A stretch of 6,857 bases of DNA, taken from Pseudomonadota bacterium (GTDB lineage: Bacteria; Pseudomonadota; Alphaproteobacteria; Sphingomonadales; Sphingomonadaceae). The DNA lies in NCBI GenBank assembly GCA_023392555.1, contig JAEVYW010000319.1, positions 1 to 6,857 on the forward strand. Reading direction: 5' to 3'. Below the pieces are notes generated by a model. That model saw only the letters and a program-made list of their open reading frames with translations. It was not told the DNA's origin and did no database searches. The position numbers were made by a program, and so were the translations under genes. Within the stretch, counting starts at the first letter, position 1. Each line of letters starts with the position of its first letter. Below are positions 1 to 6,805 of the stretch, one piece after another.

Positions 1-1199
<1,199 letters not shown>

Positions 1200-1202
1200 G
1201 GT

Positions 1203-1469
1203 CTATTCGGTCGGAACGACGCGTACGGCGCGCGCCTGGATGCGGCGAATGGCGACAGTCATCCGGCCAACCCGAATCGCAAGGGGATCGCGCCCGAACG
1301 GGCCAAGGTGCAGCGGCTCCACCGTCACGCCCTCGTCAAAACCGAAATGTTTCAGGCGATTGGACTCGCTTTCCTCGAGAGCCGACCAGTCAATGGAGGC
1401 AATCGAGGCGCGCTTCCCGACCTTCAATTGATCGAGCGAGATCGAGTCCGGTTTGAAGTGCGCCGTCAT
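1203..1469 (-). CDS. feoA: Ferrous iron transport protein A (88 aa)
   Basis: FeoA is a small cytoplasmic SH3-like protein that partners FeoB in Fe(II) uptake. The 88-residue product shows the family layout: LDQLKVGKRASIASI (12-26), then a RLKHFGFDEGVTVE segment (38-51), then GPFGRDPLAIRVGRMTVAIR (56-75), ending in the usual A-x-x-V strand. The frame stays open upstream into the COQ9 gene, but the ATG at 1469 gives the normal family length and a start just before the first conserved strand. There is no Shine-Dalgarno before this ATG. Instead a Fur-box-like sequence with a -10-like hexamer lies 4 to 22 bases upstream, so the message may be nearly leaderless. The stop lies 3 bases before feoB, a typical feoAB pair. 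The 50-base gap to the preceding gene is among the longest in the window, consistent with a separate promoter. Confidence 0.93.
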   Translation of the reverse strand: MTAHFKPDSISLDQLKVGKRASIASIDWSALEESESNRLKHFGFDEGVTVEPLHLGPFGRDPLAIRVGRMTVAIRRIQARAVRVVPTE

Positions 1470-1472
1470 GTT

Positions 1473-1491
1473 GCAACTGATTATCAATAAC
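1473..1491 (-). promoter_or_regulatory. Fur-box-like operator with embedded -10 element before feoA
   Basis: Read on the minus strand, this 19-mer matches the classical Fur consensus (GATAAT repeat type) at 14 of 19 positions, with an intact TGATAATCA core. It includes GATAAT (1485-1480), a good -10 hexamer whose start site would fall only a few bases before the feoA ATG at 1469. No convincing -35 is seen at the matching distance (CTTCCC at 16 bp spacing). Fur control of feoAB is well known in many bacteria. Here the match and the location support it, but binding is inferred. In alphaproteobacteria the Fur/Mur/Irr choice cannot be decided from this site. Confidence 0.55.
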
Positions 1492-1519
1492 GACGGGCTT
1501 TGGGAAGGAGCTTGAGCCC

Positions 1520-2167
1520 TTAGCGCGCCGGATAGCGTAGCCGGCCGAGGAAGCGGCTGACGCTGAAGTGCTCCTGGCCCTGCCATTGCGCCTTGGCTTT
1601 CTCGATCTTCATGACGTCATCAATACGCCGGTCGAGGAAGGCGCCCGTCTCCATGAACGCTTCGCTCTGGTCGTCCAGCCAGACAAGTAGGGTCGAAGCA
1701 TAGACACCGCCGAGCATCAGACGTTTCGTGTAGTGGTTGTAGTCGGTGCTGGTGTCGCCCGCGATGCGCCACATGACGTCGGCGGTGTGCCAGCCGGTCT
1801 TCAGCGAGGTCGGAAGGTTCTGCGGCATAGCGAGGATCGACAGCGCGCGGCGGACGGCCTCGCGGGCAGTCTCCATGATCTCCAGCCGTTTCCAGACGAT
1901 CGCCCGGATCTTCTCGCGGATCTTGAGGCCGGAGAGCCGTTCGGGTGTGAACCACTCCTCGAGCGCGCGATCGACCGCCTCGATGTAGACCTGGACCTTC
2001 CCGACCTGATCCTTCGGCATCGCCAGCCGCGCCTGCGCCTGGTCGATGCCGAGCTGCGCGGCCGCAGCATCGACGGCCGCCTGCGTCCAGCCGTCGAACA
2101 CGGCATTCTCGCCAACTGCCAGCGCCAGCTGACGGCGGATCAGTTCAAGTGGACTCGGCTCATCCAT
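1520..2167 (-). CDS. COQ9-family ubiquinone biosynthesis protein (215 aa)
   Basis: COQ9-family proteins are lipid-binding accessory factors for ubiquinone synthesis. In eukaryotes COQ9 works with the COQ7 hydroxylase, and alphaproteobacteria carry homologues. The product is soluble and mostly helical, with no signal peptide. The N-terminal part (about 5-70) looks like the TetR-like fold of the family. The diagnostic C-terminal block runs from about 127 to 190: HTADVMWRIAGDTSTDYN (127-144), then HYTKRLMLGGVYASTLLVWL (145-164), DDQS, and a FLDRRIDDVMKIEK tail (177-190). The start is ATG at 2167, 6 bases after the transporter stop, so the two genes are probably co-transcribed. There is no obvious functional link to the rib genes beyond shared redox-cofactor metabolism. 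The family call is secure; the exact role in this organism is inferred. Confidence 0.9.
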   Translation of the reverse strand: MDEPSPLELIRRQLALAVGENAVFDGWTQAAVDAAAAQLGIDQAQARLAMPKDQVGKVQVYIEAVDRALEEWFTPERLSGLKIREKIRAIVWKRLEIMETAREAVRRALSILAMPQNLPTSLKTGWHTADVMWRIAGDTSTDYNHYTKRLMLGGVYASTLLVWLDDQSEAFMETGAFLDRRIDDVMKIEKAKAQWQGQEHFSVSRFLGRLRYPAR

Positions 2168-2173
2168 GGCGGC

Positions 2174-3067
2174 TCAACTCGGCCTGTCTGCTGCTGGTTG
2201 CAAGGTCTTGTCCGGCAGCCGGACGAGCAGGAGTGCCGCAGCGATCGCCGCGGCGCCGATCCAGTCCAGTGCTGACAAGGTCTCGCGATACGCCAGCCAT
2301 CCGATCAACGCCGAGATTGCAGGCTGAGTGAGAAGGGCGAGACCGACGACCAATGGCGGGAAGGTTCCGAGCGCATAAACGAGAAGGCCCTGCCCGACGA
2401 CCTGGCTTGAGAGCGCGAAGATCAGCAAGGGCGTCCAATCATGCGGCCAGAACTGCTCGCCTGAGGCCAGGCTGATGATCAGTAGAGGCGGGATCGCGAA
2501 CAGCGTCGCCAGGATCAGCACCGGCACGGGATGGAGCTCACCACGGACGCGCTCGATGAGGACGAGGTAGCCGCCGTAGAGAAGACCTGCGACGAGGGTG
2601 AGCAGGTCGCCGCGCACGTGGCGAGCGGACAGTTCGTAGCTGCTGCCCATCAGCAGGCCCGCGCCCACCATCGCAAGGATGATCGCGAGGGCCTGCAAGC
2701 CCTTCGGCCAGCGGCGTGCAAGCCACAGCCCCCAGGCGACGAGGACAAAGCTGCCGACATTGCCGAACAGGGTCGCATTGCCGAGCTTGGTCAGCCGGAT
2801 TCCCGCATTCCATGCCGCCAGATCGAGCGCGTAAAAGGTGGCGGCGCCGAAGATCACCCAGACGAGCGTTTTGCGCGGCCAGTGCGGCCGTTGTTTCACG
2901 CCGATGGCGACGATCCATAGGAATGGCAGCGCGATGGTAACCCGCCAAAAGCCGGCTGCGACTGGTCCCGTGTCGGCGAGGCGGACGAGCCAGGGACCGA
3001 ACGCCAGCGCGACATTGCCGACGAGCAAGGCGGCGAACGCCAGGGGATGATGCGACTTCCGCTCCAC
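2174..3067 (-). CDS. EamA/DMT-family transporter (297 aa), candidate flavin transporter by context
   Basis: This is an inner-membrane protein of the drug/metabolite transporter superfamily with two EamA repeats. About ten hydrophobic segments are visible, for example 9-30, 38-57, 67-88, 98-116, 123-141, 154-171, 182-200, 212-232, 236-258 and 264-283. The second repeat ends in the typical block LTQPAISALIGWLAYRETLS (246-265), including the conserved R-E-T before the last helix, then DWIGAAAIAAALLLV (268-282). The start is GTG at 3067; no in-frame ATG occurs before Met134, and GTG leaves a short charged N-terminus before helix 1. No Shine-Dalgarno is apparent. It lies 47 bases after ribH and 6 before the COQ9 gene. 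RibN, a known riboflavin importer of alphaproteobacteria, also belongs to this superfamily, so the position downstream of ribH is suggestive. Substrate cannot be read from the sequence, and most EamA proteins remain unassigned. Confidence 0.9.
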   Translation of the reverse strand: MERKSHHPLAFAALLVGNVALAFGPWLVRLADTGPVAAGFWRVTIALPFLWIVAIGVKQRPHWPRKTLVWVIFGAATFYALDLAAWNAGIRLTKLGNATLFGNVGSFVLVAWGLWLARRWPKGLQALAIILAMVGAGLLMGSSYELSARHVRGDLLTLVAGLLYGGYLVLIERVRGELHPVPVLILATLFAIPPLLIISLASGEQFWPHDWTPLLIFALSSQVVGQGLLVYALGTFPPLVVGLALLTQPAISALIGWLAYRETLSALDWIGAAAIAAALLLVRLPDKTLQPAADRPS

Positions 3068-3114
3068 GCTGGCGCTGTAGCCGCCGCGCGCCGATTTGCC
3101 ATGGCCGCTGAAGT

Positions 3115-3534
3115 TCAGGCGTAGCGCTCGCGAAGATCGAACAGCGTCAGCGCTGCCCGAGCGGCATCGCCGCCTTTGTCACCTTGCTTCGGGTCGGCGC
3201 GGACGATGGCCTGCTGCTCGTCTTCGACGGTGAGCACTCCATCGCCGATTGCGAAACCCTGCAGCGTCAGTTCCATCAAGGCGCGTGCGCTTTCCTGCGA
3301 GACGATTTCGAAGTGGAAGGTCTCGCCGCGAATCACGACGCCGAGGGCGACGAAGGCGCAGAAGCGGCCGCTCTTGGCTGCAAGCGAAATCGCTGCGGGA
3401 AGCTCGAGAGCGCCGGGGACGGTGATCGTCTCATGCTTGTGCCCGGCCGCCTCAATCGCGGCACGTGCGCCTTCGAGGAGCATGTCGTTGAGGTGCGGAT
3501 AGAAGCGGGCTTCGACGATCAGGATAGTCGCCAT
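3115..3534 (-). CDS. ribH: 6,7-dimethyl-8-ribityllumazine synthase (139 aa)
   Basis: RibH condenses 5-amino-6-ribitylaminouracil with 3,4-dihydroxy-2-butanone 4-phosphate to give lumazine, the substrate of riboflavin synthase. Family landmarks are all present: ARFY (9-12) with the aromatic residue that stacks on the substrate, PGALELP (40-46), [12 protein letters not shown] (65-76) with the catalytic-type histidine at 74, [11 protein letters not shown] (99-109), Arg112, and DKGGDAA (119-125). It is somewhat short because it begins directly at the first beta strand, lacking the N-terminal tail seen in many homologues; this affects the tail and not the active site. The start is ATG at 3534, 4 bases after the ribB stop, so translation is probably coupled. 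The AAGGAG at 3547-3552 is a possible but distant ribosome-binding site. In many alphaproteobacteria nusB follows ribH; here a transporter does. Confidence 0.96.
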   Translation of the reverse strand: MATILIVEARFYPHLNDMLLEGARAAIEAAGHKHETITVPGALELPAAISLAAKSGRFCAFVALGVVIRGETFHFEIVSQESARALMELTLQGFAIGDGVLTVEDEQQAIVRADPKQGDKGGDAARAALTLFDLRERYA

Positions 3535-3538
3535 GACG

Positions 3539-4822
3539 TCACTTCACTCCTTCGATCGGGCGTTCTTCAATGATCTCGAGCCCATAACCCGACAGAGCGA
3601 CCGGCGAGTGATGCGTATTGGTCAACAGCACCATCTGGTGAATGCCGAGCGCCGCGAGGATCTGCGCGCCGATGCCGTAACTGCGGAATTCAGGTCCGGA
3701 CGCCGGCGGCTTGCCTGATCGCACATCGGCCGACCGGGAAAGCGACCCGGGCGCGGCGGCGTGGAGCGCGACGACGACGCCGGAACCCTCGGCTTCAATC
3801 ATCCGCATCGCGCCCTGGAGCTGACCGCTGCGCGGCCCCTTTTCACCAAGCACGTCTGCGAACAGGTCGAGGCTGTGCATGCGCACGAGCACGGGGCGGG
3901 TCGGATCGAGCGCACCATGAACGAGCGCCAGCTGCTCCTCTCCGGTCGCTTTGTCGCGAAAGACTTGCGCCTGCCATTCGGCGCCCCCGGAGGAGGTGAA
4001 GGCGGTCGAGGCCGCCCGCTCCACCATGTGATCCTTTTTCAGGCGGTAGGCGATGAGGTCGCGGATCGTGCCGATCTTGAGGCCGTGCGTGCGCGCGAAG
4101 TCCATGAGGTCGTCGAGCCGCGCCATGGACCCGTCGTCACGCATGATCTCGCAGATGACAGCGCTGGGATTGAGGCCAGCCAGGCGCGAAATGTCGACGC
4201 CCGCTTCGGTGTGACCGGCGCGAACAAGGACGCCACCGGGACGAGCCACGAGCGGGAAGACGTGACCGGGCGAGACCAGTTCATCTGCGCCGTGCGACGC
4301 ATCGATCGCAACGGCGACGGTGCGGGCGCGGTCGGCGGCGCTGATTCCGGTCGAAATGCCTTCGCGAGCCTCGATCGAGACAGTGAACGCCGTCTCGTTG
4401 CGGCTGCGATTGGTGTTGGTCATCGGCCGGAGGTCGAGCGTATCGGCGCGCTCCTTGGTCAAGGCGAGGCAGATCAGCCCGCGGCCGTGACGCGCCATGA
4501 AATTGATGGCCTCTGGCGTCGCCATCTGGCCGGGAATGACGAGGTCGCCCTCATTCTCGCGGTCGTCATCGTCGACGAGGATGAACATGCGACCGTTGCG
4601 GGCCTCGTCGATGATCGCCTCGGTGCCAACCAGCACTTCGGTGTTGCCGCGCTGAAGCAGCTTTTCGAGCCGGACCAAAGTGTCGGCTGTCGGATTCCAG
4701 TCGGAATGCCCCAGCTTCCGCAGCGAATTGGGGTGAAGTCCGGCGGCGCGGGCGAGAGCGGCGCGGCTGACCTCGCCGGTTTCGATGATCGCGTTGAGGC
4801 GATCGATGAGAGTCGTGCTCAT
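3539..4822 (-). CDS. ribB: HTH - DHBP synthase - degenerate GTP cyclohydrolase II fusion (RibBX type, 427 aa)
   Basis: RibB converts ribulose 5-phosphate to 3,4-dihydroxy-2-butanone 4-phosphate and formate. Three parts are visible. Residues 1 to about 57 resemble a Cro/C1-type helix-turn-helix: [19 protein letters not shown] (19-37), then [14 protein letters not shown] (43-56). Residues about 62-262 are a full DHBP synthase with [13 protein letters not shown] (83-95), RGLICLAL (114-121), [10 protein letters not shown] (159-168), SPGHVFPL (184-191), [10 protein letters not shown] (201-210) and VICEIM (222-227). Residues about 285-427 resemble GTP cyclohydrolase II ([30 protein letters not shown]), but there is no cysteine anywhere in this part, so the zinc motif RCDCGxQL is lost, as is RQEGRGIGL. 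This matches the proteobacterial RibBX variant. The start chosen is ATG at 4822; a GTG three codons upstream (4831) is possible. It lies 52 bases after ribE, with two inverted repeats in the gap, and 4 bases before ribH. DHBP synthase activity is well supported; cyclohydrolase activity is not expected. Confidence 0.95.
   Translation of the reverse strand: MSTTLIDRLNAIIETGEVSRAALARAAGLHPNSLRKLGHSDWNPTADTLVRLEKLLQRGNTEVLVGTEAIIDEARNGRMFILVDDDDRENEGDLVIPGQMATPEAINFMARHGRGLICLALTKERADTLDLRPMTNTNRSRNETAFTVSIEAREGISTGISAADRARTVAVAIDASHGADELVSPGHVFPLVARPGGVLVRAGHTEAGVDISRLAGLNPSAVICEIMRDDGSMARLDDLMDFARTHGLKIGTIRDLIAYRLKKDHMVERAASTAFTSSGGAEWQAQVFRDKATGEEQLALVHGALDPTRPVLVRMHSLDLFADVLGEKGPRSGQLQGAMRMIEAEGSGVVVALHAAAPGSLSRSADVRSGKPPASGPEFRSYGIGAQILAALGIHQMVLLTNTHHSPVALSGYGLEIIEERPIEGVK
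3547..3552 (-). promoter_or_regulatory. Possible Shine-Dalgarno for ribH, inside the ribB 3' end
   Basis: The minus strand reads AAGGAG within the last codons of ribB, 12 bases before the ribH ATG. The match to the anti-Shine-Dalgarno is good but the spacing is longer than usual. It is one of few purine-rich sites before a start in this window, where most genes lack one. Ribosomes ending ribB could also simply re-initiate. Confidence 0.35.
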
Positions 4823-4833
4823 CTGATGCACAT

Positions 4834-4851
4834 ATCACATTGCAGTGTGAT
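4834..4851. promoter_or_regulatory. 18-bp near-perfect palindrome upstream of the ribB start, candidate operator
   Basis: The plus strand reads ATCACATTGCAGTGTGAT. Its two halves pair at eight of nine positions, with perfect 6-bp arms (ATCACA/TGTGAT) and a central TGCA. It ends 11 bases before the ribB ATG at 4822. The arms are in the opposite order to a CRP site (TGTGA-N6-TCACA), so it is not a standard CRP box. Being AT-richer than its surroundings and next to a gene that encodes its own helix-turn-helix, it is a plausible autoregulatory operator. As RNA it could also fold over the start region. Function is inferred. Confidence 0.5.
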
Positions 4852-4858
4852 GAAAAGG

Positions 4859-4876
4859 AGGAACAGGTTTGTTCCT
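4859..4876 (-). other. Hairpin at the ribE stop codon, possible attenuator or second operator
   Basis: A perfect 7-bp inverted repeat (AGGAACA / TGTTCCT) with a 4-base loop spans the ribE stop codon (4875-4877). On the transcribed strand it is followed by CCTTTTC, so a short T-run lies close by. The stem is weak in GC and the T-run only four long, so it is a poor intrinsic terminator. It could weaken transcription into ribB, protect the ribE end, or bind a dimeric regulator. Only the repeat itself is certain. Confidence 0.4.
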
Positions 4877-5480
4877 ACTGTGCGCGGGCCGCCAGCATCC
4901 GCTCCAGGTACCGCGCAAGCACATCGACTTCGACATTGAGCTGTCGGCCGAGCGCCACGTCGCCAAAGGTCGTCTCCGCGGCCGTGTGCGGAATGATGTT
5001 TACGGCAAGAAAGGTGCCGTGATCGTCATCGTCGACCGAATTGACCGTCAATGAAACGCCGTCGAGCGTGATCGAGCCCTTCGCAGCCACTGCCGGGGCC
5101 AGTTCCCGCGGAATCCTGACCGCAACCCGCGTCGAATCCCCCTCGGGCGACACACTGACGACCTCACCAACGCCGTCGACATGTCCGGTTACGATGTGCC
5201 CGCCGAGCTCGTCGCCCACCCGAAGCGCTCGTTCGAGATTCAGGCGAGCGCCACCGGCCCACATGTCGCGCGCGGTGCGCGACAGAGTTTCGGCCGAGAC
5301 ATCGACGGCGAACCAGTCGTCTCCCTTGTCGACGACCGTCAGGCACACTCCTGAGCAGGCGATCGAGGCGCCCAACGCAACGGTGCCGAGGTCGTAGCCT
5401 GTACGGATGCGCAGCCGGAGATCGCCGCGCTCTTCGCGCTCGACGATTTCGCCGAGGTCAGTGATTATGCCTGTGAACAT
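4875..5480 (-). CDS. ribE: Riboflavin synthase, lumazine-dismutating (201 aa)
   Basis: This enzyme dismutates two 6,7-dimethyl-8-ribityllumazine molecules into riboflavin and the pyrimidine that RibH recycles; the family works as a trimer in the cytoplasm. The protein has the usual two lumazine-binding barrels. The first opens with MFTGIITDLGEI (1-12) and carries SGVCLTV (43-49) with the conserved cysteine at 46. The second begins at GGHIVTGHVDGVG (93-105), with both conserved histidines, and continues with GSITLDGVSLTVN (135-147) and IPHTAAETTF (163-172). Length is normal for the family. The start is ATG at 5480, fixed by the invariant MFTGI N-terminus. Only 9 GC-rich bases separate it from ribD, with no Shine-Dalgarno, so coupling to ribD translation is likely. 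Its stop codon lies inside a small inverted repeat. Confidence 0.97.
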   Translation of the reverse strand: MFTGIITDLGEIVEREERGDLRLRIRTGYDLGTVALGASIACSGVCLTVVDKGDDWFAVDVSAETLSRTARDMWAGGARLNLERALRVGDELGGHIVTGHVDGVGEVVSVSPEGDSTRVAVRIPRELAPAVAAKGSITLDGVSLTVNSVDDDDHGTFLAVNIIPHTAAETTFGDVALGRQLNVEVDVLARYLERMLAARAQ

Positions 5481-5489
5481 GGGCGGCGC

Positions 5490-6479
5490 TTAGGCGTCGC
5501 GGACCCGCTCGTAAACTTCGAGGCGATCGACGCCGAGCCTGCGGCCGTCGCGTGGCTTCCACTGACCATGAGCGTCGGCGATGGCGTCGAGCCCGACATA
5601 GCCGAACGACGACTTGCCCTCACCCACGATGATTGGCGCTCGATAGATCAGGATCCGGTCGACCAGGTCGGCCGCGAGGAACGCGGTTGCCGTTGCCGAT
5701 CCGCCTTCCACCAGCAAGTCGTTGACGTCATGAAGTCGGCGTACATCCTGCGGAGATTGCAGGATTTCCCAGCCGTCGACCGTCTCGCCATGAGTCAAAA
5801 GCGCTCGTCGCGGAGACCATTCCTCCAGGCCAGGCAGACGCACGTCGAGCCTCGGCTGGTCGGCAAGATAGGTGCCGCGGCCGACGAGGATCATGTCGGA
5901 TTGCGCGCGTTCCAGATGCACGTGCTTGCGCGCGTCCTCGCCGGTGATCCATTTGCTCTCACCCGATGGCAACGCAATCTTGCCGTCGATCGACAGGGCC
6001 AGCTTGAGCGTAATCCTGGGGCGCCCGAGCCTGAGCCGCGTCAGCCAGCCGGCGAGCGACTCCTCCGCAGCCTTGCGACCGATGCCGAGCTTCACCTCTA
6101 TCCCGGCTGCGCGGAGCCGAGCGACCCCCTGCCCGTCAACGCGCTTGTCGGGATCCCGGAGGGCAATCATCACTCGCGTCGGCTTCGCAGCCACGAGCAG
6201 GTCTGCGCAGGCGGGCCCGCGCGGGCTCTCATGGGCGCAGGGTTCGAGCGTCGTATAGACGTCTGCGCCCTCCGCCTTCGCTCCAGCCTGTTCCAGAGCG
6301 ATCGCCTCCGCGTGAGGCCGCCCGCCGGGCGCGGTTGCGCCCCGCCCGATCACCTCTTCCTTTGAAACGATCACGCATCCGACGTTCGGATTGGGCGCCG
6401 ACCGCCCGCGTGCGCCTTCGCCAAGGCGAACGGCCTCGGCCATGAACCGGCGATCCTGGGCTGCGGTGGTTCCGCTCAA
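5490..6479 (-). CDS. ribD: Bifunctional pyrimidine deaminase / reductase, compact form (329 aa)
   Basis: RibD carries out the second and third steps of riboflavin synthesis: deamination of the diaminopyrimidine, then NADPH reduction of the ribose side chain. The N-terminal deaminase (about 8-145) has PNPNVGCVIV (29-38), PHAEA (55-59) and a TLEPC...GPAC zinc site, giving ligands His56, Cys81 and Cys91. The C-terminal reductase (about 152-325) has LKLALSIDGKIA (158-169), SKWITGEDAR (175-184), VGRGTYLADQPRLDVRLPG (199-217) and LLVEGG (255-260). Two oddities are seen: the two zinc cysteines are nine residues apart instead of the common eight, and the reductase middle is shorter than in E. coli-type proteins. 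The start is uncertain. TTG at 6479 overlaps the preceding stop (TTGA) and keeps the usual lead-in D-x-x-F-M; ATG at 6443 would shorten it by 12 residues. Upstream in-frame codons lie inside the neighbouring gene. Confidence 0.94.
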   Translation of the reverse strand: MSGTTAAQDRRFMAEAVRLGEGARGRSAPNPNVGCVIVSKEEVIGRGATAPGGRPHAEAIALEQAGAKAEGADVYTTLEPCAHESPRGPACADLLVAAKPTRVMIALRDPDKRVDGQGVARLRAAGIEVKLGIGRKAAEESLAGWLTRLRLGRPRITLKLALSIDGKIALPSGESKWITGEDARKHVHLERAQSDMILVGRGTYLADQPRLDVRLPGLEEWSPRRALLTHGETVDGWEILQSPQDVRRLHDVNDLLVEGGSATATAFLAADLVDRILIYRAPIIVGEGKSSFGYVGLDAIADAHGQWKPRDGRRLGVDRLEVYERVRDA

Positions 6480-6805
6480 ATTCCGAGCTGCTTTTCCAGC
6501 TTCTGGAACTGACGCTGGCGTTCCTTCTCCGCCTTCTCCTTGGCCGCCTGATCCCTTTTCTGCTGGGCGATGATCTGCTCGTCGGTGCGGTCGGCCGGCC
6601 AACTGTGCGGGTAGACGACTTGCAGCGGCGGCGCCGTGCCGATCTTCGAATCGACGAGGAATTCGATGACGATGATCGCCGTCACCAGAACCGCGAGAAG
6701 CGCGCCGATCACCTGCTCACGGCTGCGCTGGCGCATGAAAGCGCGCAGGTCGCTGAATGCGGCGCGAGGGCCGACGGGACGCGGGAACCAACCCATGCCG
6801 ATCAT
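6476..6805 (-). CDS. Uncharacterised single-pass membrane protein with charged helical tail (109 aa)
   Basis: I do not recognise a named family. The protein has an arginine-rich N-terminus (R9, R14, R21, R25, R27, R29), one strongly hydrophobic segment at about 32-51, a short proline-containing linker with VVYPHSWPADRTDEQI (63-78), and a tail rich in K, E, Q and R (about 76-107) that looks like a continuous helix or coiled coil. By the positive-inside rule, the N-terminus should be cytoplasmic and the helical tail periplasmic. Start is ATG at 6805, directly against the stop of the preceding gene; ATG at 6796 is an alternative. Its stop overlaps the probable TTG start of ribD by four bases, so the two are translationally coupled. 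Codon use resembles the neighbours. It could be membrane-bound scaffolding or simply an unrelated operon partner; no catalytic motif is seen. Confidence 0.8.
   Translation of the reverse strand: MIGMGWFPRPVGPRAAFSDLRAFMRQRSREQVIGALLAVLVTAIIVIEFLVDSKIGTAPPLQVVYPHSWPADRTDEQIIAQQKRDQAAKEKAEKERQRQFQKLEKQLGI

Noticed and set aside
1505..1521. Hairpin terminator after the COQ9 gene
   Set aside because: An AAGG...CCTT dyad exists but the stem is interrupted and no T-run follows.
1470..1586. Longer FeoA with a 39-residue N-terminal extension
   Set aside because: The extension overlaps the COQ9 coding region, lacks FeoA-like sequence, and would exceed the normal family length; the ATG at 1469 fits.
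3068..3114. Terminator between ribH and the transporter
   Set aside because: GC-rich repeats (GGCGC/GCGCC and GCCATGGC) are present but no T-run follows, and pairing is not convincing, so no terminator is called.
4834..4851. CRP/FNR-type binding site
   Set aside because: The half-sites are in reverse order (TCACA-N6-TGTGA) relative to CRP (TGTGA-N6-TCACA), and FNR-type TTGAT-N4-ATCAA is not matched.
4823..4874. FMN riboswitch before ribB
   Set aside because: The gap is 52 bases, too short for the RFN element, and none of its conserved stems is seen; the starts of ribD and ribE leave even less room.
3761..4939. 392-codon open frame on the plus strand opposite ribB
   Set aside because: It lies antisense to a fully recognised RibB-type protein, in GC-rich DNA where opposite-strand frames stay open by chance; its translation is low-complexity (rich in A, D, G, R, V) with no family motif.
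5568..6365. 265-codon open frame on the plus strand opposite ribD
   Set aside because: It mirrors the RibD coding strand and shows no recognisable domain; ribD motifs on the minus strand explain the sequence.
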